This document shows, piece after piece, positions 7,813 through 17,546 of a stretch of DNA of 64,000 nucleotides. Under the pieces are notes generated by a model that saw only the letters and a program-made list of their open reading frames with translations, did not search any database and was not told the origin of the DNA. The first letter of the stretch is position 1; each line of letters begins with the position of its first letter. The stretch is from assembly GCA_046290495.1 (NCBI GenBank), contig JBKAGT010000005.1, forward strand, positions 682,001-746,000, given 5' to 3'. A program made the position numbers and the translations under genes. Source of the stretch: PGYR01 sp046290495. GTDB lineage: Bacteria; Bacteroidota; Ignavibacteria; Kapaibacteriales; UBA2268.

Positions 7813-9487
7813 TTAAAATTAGAATTATCTCGTTATACTCCCAGTTCTCCTCTACTTTGTATTCTTTACTTTTAGAATATGGTTCACGAAACTCAAACGG
7901 AACTAAGTTGCCAAAACTATATTCGTTATCTTTATTAACATCACAATAGACTGTAAATATATATTTCCCAGCAGTTACTTCGTCAAATGACCAAGTAGAA
8001 TCTGAGACTATTGTTTTATAGTTAGTATTATCAGTTATATTTTGTGCTTCCACTACTAAGCTAGAATTACAACTACCTTTATTTTCAATCTTTCCAGCTA
8101 ACTTAGAATACCTTGGTAGAAAACCTGTCTTAAACTTTGTACTATACAAAGTATCTTTAGCTAAGTTCATACCCCATATATCTTTAATTTCAGATGTATT
8201 GAGTTCAATCTTCAGTTCTTTATTCTCTGGAAGCTTTCTTTCTGATTTGAAATAATATTCACTGAGATTTGTAGAATAAAGCTCTAACGCAAAAGAAGAA
8301 TCTCCATCGATAATTTTAGCTTTGCCTTGTAATGATGATTCATCAGGGATTTTATTGAATTTTAAATAAAAAAACTTCTTTTCAGTAGTAATATCTAGAA
8401 GAGGTGAAACATTACTTTTAGTACTATCAGTAAGGTTAGTTTTTTCAATAATAAACTCATTGTCATTAAATAAACTATCTACAACAAATTCGATTGATGA
8501 AGTAGTATCTGCAATAACATTTCCTGTAGAATCAGCTAGATTTTTTACCTTGAGGGTCAAGGTTTTACCAATTAGATTATTATCATAAACAATTAGTACT
8601 TCCGATGTGTTTTGCTCTTGGAAACCAATATTCAATACTTCGAGCTTGTTTTCACCATCAAAAAGTAGAAAATTCTCTCTATTTAACGTATTATAATCTA
8701 AACTTTCATCAAAAAGTATATTAGCTGTTCCAGCATAACTTGAATTGGCATTAATTAACTTCGGTGGTGTGAAATCATTCTTTGGCCCTAAAAAGACTTG
8801 AATATTCGATATACTTAAGCTATCTTCAGTCAATGTATATTCACTTAAAGCAGTGCCGTAAGCATCTACTTCATCATCATATATTCTATTTTGAAATTTG
8901 TCATCTATTGCGATTAATCTATATGTTCCCGGTTTTAGTGCAACGAATCTAAAATCACCACTGCTACCAGTATTTACAAAATAATCAGGTTCATCTTCAA
9001 AGATATTAGGGAATTCACCTTCTTCTAATTTATATAAAAATAAAAACTTCCCCTTGGTATCTTCTGCAGATAATTTACCAGCTATTGAGCCACTGTCTAA
9101 CTTATCCCCAGTCGAAAATATCATACTAAATGCCTTTTCTGGAGAATTATTGTAATAATCAGAGTAGTCAGTACCTATATTTATGGCGTAAGTAGTGTTT
9201 TCCTTTAGAGGCTCAGTGAATTCTATACTTAAAGTGGTAGCATTCCAATCATATTTAGCTTTAACTTCTGGTGTAATTCTTAAATTTTCTAGGACTTTTG
9301 ATCTATTCATATAGTCATCGAACTCTATTTCAATTTCGTCACCATTGAAATTTGTAGTACCATCTTGTGGGTTAGTAATCTCCACATAAGGTGCAGTCTT
9401 ATCACCCTCTCCACCAGGAGGGCTCTGTATATTTGCGCAACCAGCCGAGAATAGTAATATTAAAATAGTAGAAAGTAATGCTCTCAT
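7805..9487 (-). CDS. Lipoprotein with Ig-like (Big_5) domain
   Basis: The 560-residue product begins with a lipoprotein signal peptide ending LFSAGC, making Cys17 the likely lipidated residue. It continues with the PPGGEGDKTAP linker that is characteristic of a Bacteroidota family of Ig-like lipoproteins. Residues about 32-130 fit a Big_5 domain (PQDGTTNFNGDEIEIEFDDYM, then a YAINIGTDYSDYY strand). A carboxypeptidase-regulatory-like or SdrD-B-like domain follows (GSSGDFRFVALKPGTYRLIAIDD). More Ig-like strands come after it, and a final beta-sandwich (DEVTAGKYIFTVYCDVNKD). The stop overlaps the start of the PD40 gene by 8 bp, and tag lies 40 bp upstream, so a tag-lipoprotein-PD40 transcript is plausible. 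The exact function is unknown. Confidence 0.8.
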   Translation of the reverse strand: MRALLSTILILLFSAGCANIQSPPGGEGDKTAPYVEITNPQDGTTNFNGDEIEIEFDDYMNRSKVLENLRITPEVKAKYDWNATTLSIEFTEPLKENTTYAINIGTDYSDYYNNSPEKAFSMIFSTGDKLDSGSIAGKLSAEDTKGKFLFLYKLEEGEFPNIFEDEPDYFVNTGSSGDFRFVALKPGTYRLIAIDDKFQNRIYDDEVDAYGTALSEYTLTEDSLSISNIQVFLGPKNDFTPPKLINANSSYAGTANILFDESLDYNTLNRENFLLFDGENKLEVLNIGFQEQNTSEVLIVYDNNLIGKTLTLKVKNLADSTGNVIADTTSSIEFVVDSLFNDNEFIIEKTNLTDSTKSNVSPLLDITTEKKFFYLKFNKIPDESSLQGKAKIIDGDSSFALELYSTNLSEYYFKSERKLPENKELKIELNTSEIKDIWGMNLAKDTLYSTKFKTGFLPRYSKLAGKIENKGSCNSSLVVEAQNITDNTNYKTIVSDSTWSFDEVTAGKYIFTVYCDVNKDNEYSFGNLVPFEFREPYSKSKEYKVEENWEYNEIILILNE

Positions 9488-9527
9488 AAATTAAATTTAA
9501 GTATTATTTTAAGTATTTGGAAGTAAA

Positions 9528-10109
9528 TTATACTTGATTATATCTGAAACAAGTTTTCAAGTGGTCATTGACCATGCCAGTAGCTTGCATAAAAGAGTAA
9601 CAGGTAGTAGGCCCTAAGAACTTAAATCCTTCTTTTTTCATTTGCTTACTCATTTTTATTGAAAGATCAGTTTGTGAAGGGACTTGGCTAAGACTTCCCC
9701 ATTTATTTTTAATTGGTTTTCCACCAACAAACTCCCAAATATATTTTTGGAATGAGCCATGTTGACTTTGAATTTGCTTGACTAACTTAGCATTATTAAT
9801 CGATGCATCTATTTTTGCACTGTTTCTAATTATACCTGAATTATTCATTAATTCTTTTAACTTATCATCATTGTATTTTGCTACTGTCTCTATTTCGAAA
9901 TTATCGTAAGCCAGTCTGAAATTCTCTCGTTTATTAAGTATTGTAATCCAACTCAAACCAGATTGGAATGATTCTAACACCAAGAATTCGAATAACAATC
10001 TATCATCATACAATGGTTTCCCCCACTCCTTGTCGTGGTATTCCATGTATAGTTCACTACTGAGACACCACCCACAACGATTAAGCCTATCTTTCTTCAA
10101 TTCAGCCAA
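9528..10109 (-). CDS. tag: DNA-3-methyladenine glycosylase I
   Basis: Excises N3-methyladenine from alkylated DNA as the first step of base excision repair. The 193-residue length matches the family (187 in E. coli). The family features are clear: RCGWC near the start with the zinc ligand Cys12, His25 in YHDKEWG, the LESFQSGLSW substrate-pocket segment, IIRNSAKIDA, and the C-terminal FMQATGMVNDH with His183 and Cys187 completing the zinc snap. It is first in a minus-strand series with two unrelated envelope genes downstream and diverges from leuS. Confidence 0.95.
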   Translation of the reverse strand: MAELKKDRLNRCGWCLSSELYMEYHDKEWGKPLYDDRLLFEFLVLESFQSGLSWITILNKRENFRLAYDNFEIETVAKYNDDKLKELMNNSGIIRNSAKIDASINNAKLVKQIQSQHGSFQKYIWEFVGGKPIKNKWGSLSQVPSQTDLSIKMSKQMKKEGFKFLGPTTCYSFMQATGMVNDHLKTCFRYNQV

Positions 10110-10177
10110 TGTTTGCTCAATTTTTTTTCTAATGTTTAGAAGATACGAACTAAATAGTTAAAATGGTATATTTTCAC

Positions 10178-10185
10178 TAATTTTG
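10178..10185 (+). promoter_or_regulatory. Possible -7 box (TAATTTTG) of leuS
   Basis: Matches TAnnTTTG, 35 bp before the leuS ATG. No TTG is seen at the expected -33 position. Confidence 0.35.
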
Positions 10186-10219
10186 TTAACTAAAATGTAA
10201 TGAATTAATAGAATTAAAA

Positions 10220-12766
10220 ATGCAATATAATTTCAAAGAAATAGAACCAAAATGGCAAGCCAAATGGGTTGAAGATAATGTTTATAAAGTAGAAGATGAC
10301 TATAGTAAACCAAAGTATTATGTATTAGATATGTTTCCATACCCTAGTGGTGCTGGGCTACATATTGGTCACCCAGAAGGATATACAGCAACTGATATAA
10401 TAGCAAGATACAAAAAGATGCAAGGTTACAATGTGTTGCACCCAATGGGATTCGATGCATTTGGTCTACCTACAGAGAGATATAGCATGCAAACAGGAGT
10501 ACACCCTGCAGTTGCAACAGCTAAGAATATAAAAACATTCACCAGACAGCTAAACTTACTTGGGTTTGGTTATGATTGGGATAGGCAGATAAATACTACA
10601 GATCCTTCATACTATAAATGGACTCAGTGGATGTTTTTGTTAATGTATAACTCATGGTATGACCACGATGAGAAGACTGCTAAAGATATTAGTGAGTTAC
10701 CTATTCCCGAAGATATTACAGATGAGAAACAAAAACAAGAATATATTGACAGTAAAAGACTTGCTTATATCTCTATGCAGCCGGTAAATTGGTGTGAGGA
10801 ATTAGGTACTGTACTTGCAAATGAAGAAGTTGATGAGTGGCGTGGTAAAGGATATGAAGTCGAAAGGAAACCTATGCGTCAATGGATGCTTAAAATAACT
10901 GAATATGCTGATAGATTACTTGATGATTTAGAATTAGTTGATTGGCCTAGCTCAACTATGGAAATGCAAAAGCATTGGATTGGGAAGAGCAAAGGAGCAG
11001 AGATAGATTTTAGAATTTCTAAAACTGATGAAAGTGTAAAAGTATTCACTACAAGACCAGACACAATATTTGGTGTAACTTATATGGTACTTTCTCCTGA
11101 ACATCCTTTAGTAGAAGAAATAACAACAGATGCTCAAAAGGATAAGGTTGACAAGTATGTAAAAGAAAGTTCACTCAAAACTGACTTAGAGAGGTCAGAG
11201 TTAAGCAAGGAAAAAACTGGTGTATTCACTGGTGCCTATACTATAAACCCAGCAAACAATAAAGAAATACCAATTCTAATTTCAGACTATGTATTAATGG
11301 GTTATGGTACGGGTGCAATAATGGCGGTACCTGCACACGACGAAAGAGATTATGAGTTTGCTAAGCAATTTGGAATAGAAATTACTCCTGTTGTTCAACC
11401 AAACAACAAAGAACATGATTTTGAAAAAGAAGCTTATTCAGAATCAGGTGTGGCGATCAACTCTTCGAGCGATATTGTAAGTATAGATGGACTTAAAACT
11501 AAAGAAGCAAAAAAGAAGATTATTCATTGGTTAGAAGAATCTAAGATTGGTACGATTAAAACTCAGTTCAGACTCAGAGATTGGCTATTTTCACGCCAAA
11601 GGTACTGGGGTGAGCCGATACCAATTATTTTATTCGAAGATGGAACTAAAAGAGCTTTTGGCTTAGATGAATTACCTTTAGAATTACCTGAAGTAGAAAA
11701 ATACGAACCTGCTGGTACAGGTGAATCCCCACTTGCAACAGTTGATAGCTGGGTAAACTATAAAGATCCAGTAACAGGTAAAGTTGGGAAGATTGAGACA
11801 AACACAATGCCTCAGTGGTCTGGCTCTTGTTGGTATTACTTACGATATATTGACCCAAATAATAATGAGATATTTGCGGAAAAGGAAAAACAAGAATATT
11901 GGATGGGTGAGGAAGGTGTTGACCTATATGTAGGAGGTGCTGAACATGCTGTACTTCACTTATTATATGCAAGATTTTGGCACAAAGTCCTATATGACTA
12001 TGGCTACGTAACTAGCAAAGAACCATTCAAAAAATTATTCCATCAAGGTTTGATAATGGGCGCTGACGGCAGAAAAATGTCGAAATCATTGGGCAATGTA
12101 ATTAACCCAGATGATATAGTTGCCGAGTATGGTGCAGATTCGCTTAGAATGTTTGAAATGTTCTTAGGACCATTGGAGCAATCAGTCCCTTGGTCTGAAA
12201 CGGGTATTGAAGGAATATTCAGATTTCTAAATAGAGTTTGGAGATTAATAGTTGATGAGAATGGGAATATCAATAAAAATATAAAAGATGTTAATGCTGG
12301 AGAGGATTTTGATTTTGTTCATCATGAAACTATTAAAAAGGTGGGTGAAGATATTGAGGAGTTGAAATTCAATACTGCAATATCACAAATGATGATATTA
12401 GTTAATGAATTTTACAAATTAGATGAAATCCCAAAAGATGCTATCATTAACTTTATAAAAATACTTTCACCATTTGCTCCACATTTCTGCGAGGAAATTT
12501 GGCAGAAGTTAGGATTTACTGAAAGTGTGGTATTAGCTGAATGGCCTGAGTATGATGAATCTAAACTGCAAAAATCAAGTGTTGAAGTTGTGGTTCAAGT
12601 TCTAAGTAAGATTAGAGCAAAAATGAGCGTTCCAACAGGACTTAGCCAAGATGAACTAGTTGAATTAGCAAAGAAGGAACCAAATGTTCAGAAACACATT
12701 GATGGAAAACAAATAAGAAAAGTTATACATGTTCCAGATAAATTGATTAATTTAATAGCTAATTGA
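10220..12766 (+). CDS. leuS: Leucyl-tRNA synthetase
   Basis: Charges tRNA-Leu with leucine in the cytoplasm. The 848-residue class I enzyme has the HIGH motif at residues 48-51 (GLHIGHPEG) and KMSKS at 619-623 (GRKMSKSLGN). The CP1 editing domain lies between them, with the FTTRPDTIFGVTYM segment and GTGAIMAVPAHDERD, the conserved editing-site region. The C-terminal anticodon-binding part contains SPFAPHFCEEIWQKLG. The length and motif order are normal for a bacterial LeuRS. The MscS-type gene starts 21 bp downstream, suggesting co-transcription. Confidence 0.97.
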   Translation: MQYNFKEIEPKWQAKWVEDNVYKVEDDYSKPKYYVLDMFPYPSGAGLHIGHPEGYTATDIIARYKKMQGYNVLHPMGFDAFGLPTERYSMQTGVHPAVATAKNIKTFTRQLNLLGFGYDWDRQINTTDPSYYKWTQWMFLLMYNSWYDHDEKTAKDISELPIPEDITDEKQKQEYIDSKRLAYISMQPVNWCEELGTVLANEEVDEWRGKGYEVERKPMRQWMLKITEYADRLLDDLELVDWPSSTMEMQKHWIGKSKGAEIDFRISKTDESVKVFTTRPDTIFGVTYMVLSPEHPLVEEITTDAQKDKVDKYVKESSLKTDLERSELSKEKTGVFTGAYTINPANNKEIPILISDYVLMGYGTGAIMAVPAHDERDYEFAKQFGIEITPVVQPNNKEHDFEKEAYSESGVAINSSSDIVSIDGLKTKEAKKKIIHWLEESKIGTIKTQFRLRDWLFSRQRYWGEPIPIILFEDGTKRAFGLDELPLELPEVEKYEPAGTGESPLATVDSWVNYKDPVTGKVGKIETNTMPQWSGSCWYYLRYIDPNNNEIFAEKEKQEYWMGEEGVDLYVGGAEHAVLHLLYARFWHKVLYDYGYVTSKEPFKKLFHQGLIMGADGRKMSKSLGNVINPDDIVAEYGADSLRMFEMFLGPLEQSVPWSETGIEGIFRFLNRVWRLIVDENGNINKNIKDVNAGEDFDFVHHETIKKVGEDIEELKFNTAISQMMILVNEFYKLDEIPKDAIINFIKILSPFAPHFCEEIWQKLGFTESVVLAEWPEYDESKLQKSSVEVVVQVLSKIRAKMSVPTGLSQDELVELAKKEPNVQKHIDGKQIRKVIHVPDKLINLIAN

Positions 12767-12787
12767 TTTGAAATTGGGGTTGCATAG

Positions 12788-14443
12788 ATGAGATATATAA
12801 TAATAGTATTATTTTTTCTTACTAGTATGACTGGTATTTACTCTCAACCTGTAGCCGATACAAATAAACAGGAAATAAAAATAGACACTATCGACTATGC
12901 CGTAGTAAAGGTTATGGGAGATAGTGTTTTTATTTTAGGCAATGGAATAGGAAGTAAGGGCTTAGAAGAAAGAGTAGGCGATATTTCAAAGAAGTCTTCT
13001 AAACTAGTGGAAGATGTAAGTTATAATTCTAAAAATTTTAGAATTGATAGTAATAAGTATAATTACTTCGTAAAGTATAAAGATGATATAATAGTAGCTG
13101 TTAGTAATGAGGATGAAGATTACTTTAATAAATCTAAAAAAGAACTAGCTAATGAGTGGTTATCCTCATTAATCAATAAGATTGAAGTTGAAAATGAAGA
13201 CCGTTCATACTACTCTATTCTGATTAATGTTGGTATTACACTACTAATTTTACTTATATTTTATTTATTCATAAAGTATGTAAATAAACTATTTAGAATA
13301 ATAAATGTAAAACTATATCAATTAAAAGATACTTATATCAAAGATGTAAAGATAAAACAGCTAAAATTATTAGATGCTAATAATCTTCTACACTTCGCAA
13401 TTATTGCTTTGAAAGGAGTAAAAGTCGTATTTATTTTATTCTGCCTTTACTTTGTCTTTCCAATTATATTGGGACTATTCCCTTGGACAAAAGGCCTATC
13501 AGAAAAATTATTTGGATATGTACTTAATCCGTTAGAAAGTATGATGGTGGCTATCATAGGCTACATACCAAACTTAATAATGATAGTTATAATAATTGCT
13601 GTAGCTAAGTATTTTATCCAGTTTCTAAAGTTTTTGTCAAATGAAATAAAATTAGAAAGACTTACTTTACCAAATTTCTATCCTGAGTGGGCAAAACCAA
13701 CATTTAATATTGCAAGATTCTTAGTCTATGCTTTCGTGCTTGTAATGATATTCCCCTATTTGCCATACTCAGATAGTGATATTTTTCAAGGTGTTTCAAT
13801 TTTTCTAGGTGTACTAGTTTCATTAGGTTCATCGACTGCCATTGCCAATATAGTTTCGGGTTTAGTAATTACTTACATGAGACCCTTCAAAGTTGGTGAT
13901 AGAGTTATGATAGACAATGTAACTGGTGATGTTATACAGAAGACTCTGTTGGTTACTAGAATTAGAACTATCAAAAATGAAGATATAACAGTGCCTAATT
14001 CAAAAATACTGTCTAGTCACAGTACCAACTACACATCAGCTTCTAAGGATTTAGGATTGATATTACACACAACTGTTACTATAGGTTATGATGTTCCACA
14101 GGAAACAGTAAAAGAATTATTGATAAGTGCAGCCAAAAAATCTGATGGTGTAGACAAAGACAGAGAACCATTTGTATTGCAAACAGGATTAGAGGACTTT
14201 TATATCAGTTATCAGATAAATGCTTATACAAAGCAATCGCACAGAATGGCAGCTATATATTCTGATATTCACCGTAATATATTAGATGAGTTTAATAAAG
14301 CTGAAGTTGAAATACTATCTCCACATTATCGTGCGGAAAGAGATGGTAATGAAATTACAATTCCTAAGAAAGATAAGTATACAAATAATAAAATTGATTC
14401 AGTAATTGATAAAAATGAAAACACAGAGGATAGTAACTCGTAG
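12788..14443 (+). CDS. MscS-family mechanosensitive ion channel
   Basis: A tension-gated channel of the inner membrane that releases solutes on osmotic downshock. The 551-residue product has a signal peptide (ending YSQP), a periplasmic region of about 115 residues, then hydrophobic segments near 142-162, 205-230, 252-280, 306-327 and 335-368. The last of these is the pore helix with the glycine/alanine-rich SLGSSTAIANIVSGLV. It is followed by the family signature MRPFKVGDRVMIDNVTGDV and the beta-domain motif VPNSKILSSHSTNY. A charged tail ends the protein. It is larger than E. coli MscS (286 residues) and closer to the multi-TM YnaI/YbdG-type members. The gene follows leuS closely and is 11 bp upstream of rlmN. 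Confidence 0.9.
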   Translation: MRYIIIVLFFLTSMTGIYSQPVADTNKQEIKIDTIDYAVVKVMGDSVFILGNGIGSKGLEERVGDISKKSSKLVEDVSYNSKNFRIDSNKYNYFVKYKDDIIVAVSNEDEDYFNKSKKELANEWLSSLINKIEVENEDRSYYSILINVGITLLILLIFYLFIKYVNKLFRIINVKLYQLKDTYIKDVKIKQLKLLDANNLLHFAIIALKGVKVVFILFCLYFVFPIILGLFPWTKGLSEKLFGYVLNPLESMMVAIIGYIPNLIMIVIIIAVAKYFIQFLKFLSNEIKLERLTLPNFYPEWAKPTFNIARFLVYAFVLVMIFPYLPYSDSDIFQGVSIFLGVLVSLGSSTAIANIVSGLVITYMRPFKVGDRVMIDNVTGDVIQKTLLVTRIRTIKNEDITVPNSKILSSHSTNYTSASKDLGLILHTTVTIGYDVPQETVKELLISAAKKSDGVDKDREPFVLQTGLEDFYISYQINAYTKQSHRMAAIYSDIHRNILDEFNKAEVEILSPHYRAERDGNEITIPKKDKYTNNKIDSVIDKNENTEDSNS

Positions 14444-14454
14444 TTACTAATAAT

Positions 14455-15552
14455 ATGGAAAATATAAATCAAGTTGACAAAAAGGAAAATTTACGAAATT
14501 TTGAGTATTCAGATATAGTTGGTTTAGCTAAGTCTTTAGGATTACCAAAATTTAGAGCTGATCAGCTTTTCACGGCTTTGTATTCAACAAAAGTAGATAA
14601 TATAGATGAGATTACAACATTATCAAAAAAATTGAGAGAAGAGCTGTCAGAAAATTATACACTTAAGTCTTTCAAATCTATTAAGAAACAAACATCTGTT
14701 GATGGCTCAATCAAATATCTATTTACTATGTTTGACGATAAGAGTATAGAAGCTGTGTTTATGCCTTGGTATGATGAATCTGAAGATAAGAATATAAGAA
14801 ACACACTTTGTATATCGAGTCAAGTTGGATGTTCACTAAGTTGTAAGTTTTGTGCAACCGGAACAATGGATTTGGAGAGAAACTTAGAAACGCATGAAAT
14901 TCTATCCCAGATTTTAGAAATTGAAGCAGATTTAGATACTAAGATTACTAATGTAGTTTTTATGGGAATGGGAGAGCCACTTTTAAACTACAGAAATGTT
15001 GCTAAGGCGGTTAATATACTTACTCATCCTGACACTGATATGATGTCAAGAAGAAAAATCACTGTTTCAACTTCGGGAGTTGTTCCTAGTATTAAGAAAT
15101 TAGCCCAGCTAAAAAGTCCGCCAAAGTTGGCAATTTCGTTACATGGTACTACAAATGGATTTAGAGATAAGATTATGCCAATTAATCTGAAAGCAGATAT
15201 TTCTGTACTTATGGATGCAGTCGAAGAATATTACAGAGCAACGAAGCTCAATATTACCTATGAGTACATCCCATTCAAAGACATGAATGACTCGAAAGAA
15301 GATGCAAAAAGATTAGCAAAAATTAGTAAGAGAGTACCTTCACGAATAAATCTAATACCTTTCAATGACATATCTTTTACGGAACCAACAGGAATTGCAG
15401 AGACTTTAGTCCCTACTAGCTCGGAGAGGATAGCCGAGTTTGCAAATGAGATTAGAAATTACGGTGGAGTAGTTACAATTAGGGATACTTTTGGTAGCGA
15501 TATTGACGCTGCATGTGGCCAATTAGCATTGTCTGAAAGAGGAAATAACTAG
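14455..15552 (+). CDS. rlmN: 23S rRNA (adenine-C2)/tRNA methyltransferase RlmN
   Basis: Radical SAM enzyme that methylates C2 of A2503 in 23S rRNA and A37 in some tRNAs. The [4Fe-4S] ligands are Cys126, Cys130 and Cys133 (GCSLSCKFCATG). The SAM-binding GMGEPLLNY follows, and the methyl-carrying C-terminal cysteine is Cys354 in DAACGQLALSE. The segment RRKITVSTSGVVP and the AISLHGTT strand are also typical. The length, 365 residues, is normal. The ATG lies 11 bp after the MscS gene. Confidence 0.96.
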   Translation: MENINQVDKKENLRNFEYSDIVGLAKSLGLPKFRADQLFTALYSTKVDNIDEITTLSKKLREELSENYTLKSFKSIKKQTSVDGSIKYLFTMFDDKSIEAVFMPWYDESEDKNIRNTLCISSQVGCSLSCKFCATGTMDLERNLETHEILSQILEIEADLDTKITNVVFMGMGEPLLNYRNVAKAVNILTHPDTDMMSRRKITVSTSGVVPSIKKLAQLKSPPKLAISLHGTTNGFRDKIMPINLKADISVLMDAVEEYYRATKLNITYEYIPFKDMNDSKEDAKRLAKISKRVPSRINLIPFNDISFTEPTGIAETLVPTSSERIAEFANEIRNYGGVVTIRDTFGSDIDAACGQLALSERGNN

Positions 15553-15559
15553 AATAAAT

Positions 15560-16453
15560 TTGATTAGATTTATTTACATAACATTAACTTTACTTTTGCT
15601 TACAGTGATTTCTGCTTATTCACTTAATTTGGAGTACAATAAGGTTTATATCTTCAAGTTAAAAAATGGTGATTTAATCACTTGTTTAGTGCTTAATGAA
15701 GTCGAAGTAGATGAATACGGAAAAGGTGTTTCAGTTGAGACTCAGTTAGGCGAAGCTGTAATTTTTTACAATCAGATTGAAGAGCATTATTTAGAAGAGG
15801 ATTATTATAGACATGGGCATAGAATATACTTCATGCCTACTGCAGAACCAATTGGTGATGATCATTTTATTGGCAATTACGAATTACTTTTTCTACAAGG
15901 TGGTTTCGGGATATTAGATAGAATATCAGTTACAGCAGGTAGAAGTATAATCCCAACTATTGCTAGCAAAGAACAAATCACAAATATGAATTTGAAATTT
16001 ACTGTTTTGAAAGAAGAATTTGAATCTATGGAAGGTAATCTGCAATTAGCATTAGGTAGTAATTTAGCTTTTGTTAACCATGATAATAGATTTATTCATG
16101 CTTATACAGTAGCTACATTCAAGAGAAAAAGATCACGAATATCACTTGCTCTATTTTCAAAATTAGGTTCAAACGATTTGTATCAAGCAAATTTTCAGGA
16201 GAATATATTTGATATAAACTATGCCGATGGCTCAGTTGGTCTATCTATAGGGCTAGATACAAAGTTTACACACTGGCACGGAGTTCATTTTATAGGAGAG
16301 CTTTGGAATTCTAATGTCGCTAAGCCACAAAACACTGGTGTGCTATTAGGATTTAGAATAGCAAATACTGAGTTTGGTGCCGATTTTGGCTTGGCATTTT
16401 TTACAGCACCGGCTGTAGCACCATTTTTTAGCTTTGTCTGGACTCCATTTTAG
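15560..16453 (+). CDS. Predicted outer-membrane beta-barrel protein, unknown family
   Basis: Not recognised. The 297-residue product starts at a TTG 8 bp after rlmN and has a clear signal peptide (about 1-20, ending VISAYS). A short N-terminal domain follows with the pattern YIFKLKNGDLITCLVL. The rest is a series of alternating amphipathic strands with many glycines and aromatics, ending in FFSFVWTPF. A C-terminal aromatic residue is the usual signature of an outer-membrane barrel recognised by the BAM machinery. The strand pattern and terminus are seen directly; the barrel assignment is an inference. Close packing behind rlmN suggests co-transcription. Confidence 0.65.
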   Translation: MIRFIYITLTLLLLTVISAYSLNLEYNKVYIFKLKNGDLITCLVLNEVEVDEYGKGVSVETQLGEAVIFYNQIEEHYLEEDYYRHGHRIYFMPTAEPIGDDHFIGNYELLFLQGGFGILDRISVTAGRSIIPTIASKEQITNMNLKFTVLKEEFESMEGNLQLALGSNLAFVNHDNRFIHAYTVATFKRKRSRISLALFSKLGSNDLYQANFQENIFDINYADGSVGLSIGLDTKFTHWHGVHFIGELWNSNVAKPQNTGVLLGFRIANTEFGADFGLAFFTAPAVAPFFSFVWTPF

Positions 16454-16464
16454 TTCCAATTTAC

Positions 16465-16472
16465 TATATTTG
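16465..16472 (+). promoter_or_regulatory. Possible -7 box (TATATTTG) of gatC-kdsB
   Basis: Exact match to TAnnTTTG, 34 bp before the gatC ATG, in the only sizeable gap of this plus-strand series. The -33 TTG is not evident. Confidence 0.45.
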
Positions 16473-16506
16473 TATTAATAATATTAACAGAAACAATTAT
16501 CCAATT

Positions 16507-16794
16507 ATGGAAAATATAAACGAAATAATTAAAAACGTATCAAAGCTTTCTAATCTTGAATTTTCAGAAAGTGAATTAGAGACAATAACTCCTCAATTTG
16601 ATAAAATTCTTAACTATATTGATGAGTTAAGTAAAATTGATCTTGAAGGTGTTGAGCCAATGACTCACGTACTTGATTCAACTAACGTAATGAGAGAAGA
16701 TGAAGTAAAAGAATCTATACCTGTCAAAGAAGCTTTAAAAAATGCTCCAAAGCATAATGATACGTTCTTCAAAGTTCCAAAGGTGTTCGATTGA
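16507..16794 (+). CDS. gatC: Asp/Glu-tRNA amidotransferase subunit C
   Basis: Small structural subunit of GatCAB, which converts mischarged Glu-tRNA(Gln) or Asp-tRNA(Asn) to the amidated form. The 95-residue protein has the family layout: an N-terminal helix VSKLSNLEFSESELE, a coiled helix DKILNYIDELSKID, the turn GVEPMTHVLD, and the C-terminal extended arm ending NDTFFKVPKVFD. gatA and gatB are not in the window, so the subunits are encoded apart. The stop overlaps the region immediately before kdsB. Confidence 0.93.
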   Translation: MENINEIIKNVSKLSNLEFSESELETITPQFDKILNYIDELSKIDLEGVEPMTHVLDSTNVMREDEVKESIPVKEALKNAPKHNDTFFKVPKVFD

Positions 16795-16811
16795 ACAAAT
16801 ACGAAATAAAA

Positions 16812-17546
16812 ATGACAGCTGTGGGAATTATTCCTGCTCGCCTATCCTCGTCAAGATTCCCAGGTAAGCTTCTTAAAAAAGTTAATGGGAAATCATTAAT
16901 TCAGATGGTTTATGAAAATACATTAAAATCTGAGATACTTAGTGATGTAGTTATAGCTACAGAAGATGATGAAATAATAGAAGAAGCTAATAGAATTGGT
17001 GCAAAATCAATAAAAACTCCAAATACTTTCACTACTGGTACAGATAGAATAGCTTGGGCAAGCAAAAGGTTAGACCAAGAGTATGACATCATATTCAACA
17101 TTCAAGGTGACGAACCATTACTTAAATCAAAATTGATAGATGATTTGTTTGTAGGTTTTGCAACTTCATTATGTGATGTGGGCACTCTGGTAAAAAGGAT
17201 AGAAAGCGAAGAAGATTTAGTTAATCCTAATGTAGTTAAAGTAGTTAGAAATATTGACGGTGAAGCGTTGTATTTTTCAAGAAGTCCAATTCCCTACTTC
17301 AGAGACAAACCAGACAATTATTTAGAAAAACATAGATATTGGAAGCATATTGGGCTATATGCATATAGAAATGAAGCGTTAGAAAAATTCGCAATGTTAG
17401 AACCAACTGATTTGGAAGAAGCTGAGAAGTTAGAACAACTTAGATTATTACTCAATGATTCTAGGTATTTTTGCTTGGAAACTAAAGAAGAAATTTTTGG
17501 TGTTGACACAGAAGAAGACTTTGAAAAATTAAAGTCAATGATTTAA
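16812..17546 (+). CDS. kdsB: CMP-KDO synthetase (3-deoxy-manno-octulosonate cytidylyltransferase)
   Basis: Activates KDO with CTP for addition to lipid A, which indicates that this organism makes LPS. The N-terminal nucleotide-binding motif is IIPARLSSSRFPGK. Further family segments are VVIATEDDEI, FNIQGDEPLL with the metal-binding Asp, and ALYFSRSPIPYF. A TTG at 16791 would lengthen the protein by seven residues and overlap gatC by 4 bp, but the ATG at 16812 places the start just before the conserved IIPAR strand, as in E. coli KdsB. The stop codon shares four bases (TTAA) with the stop of the convergent gene. Confidence 0.95.
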   Translation: MTAVGIIPARLSSSRFPGKLLKKVNGKSLIQMVYENTLKSEILSDVVIATEDDEIIEEANRIGAKSIKTPNTFTTGTDRIAWASKRLDQEYDIIFNIQGDEPLLKSKLIDDLFVGFATSLCDVGTLVKRIESEEDLVNPNVVKVVRNIDGEALYFSRSPIPYFRDKPDNYLEKHRYWKHIGLYAYRNEALEKFAMLEPTDLEEAEKLEQLRLLLNDSRYFCLETKEEIFGVDTEEDFEKLKSMI

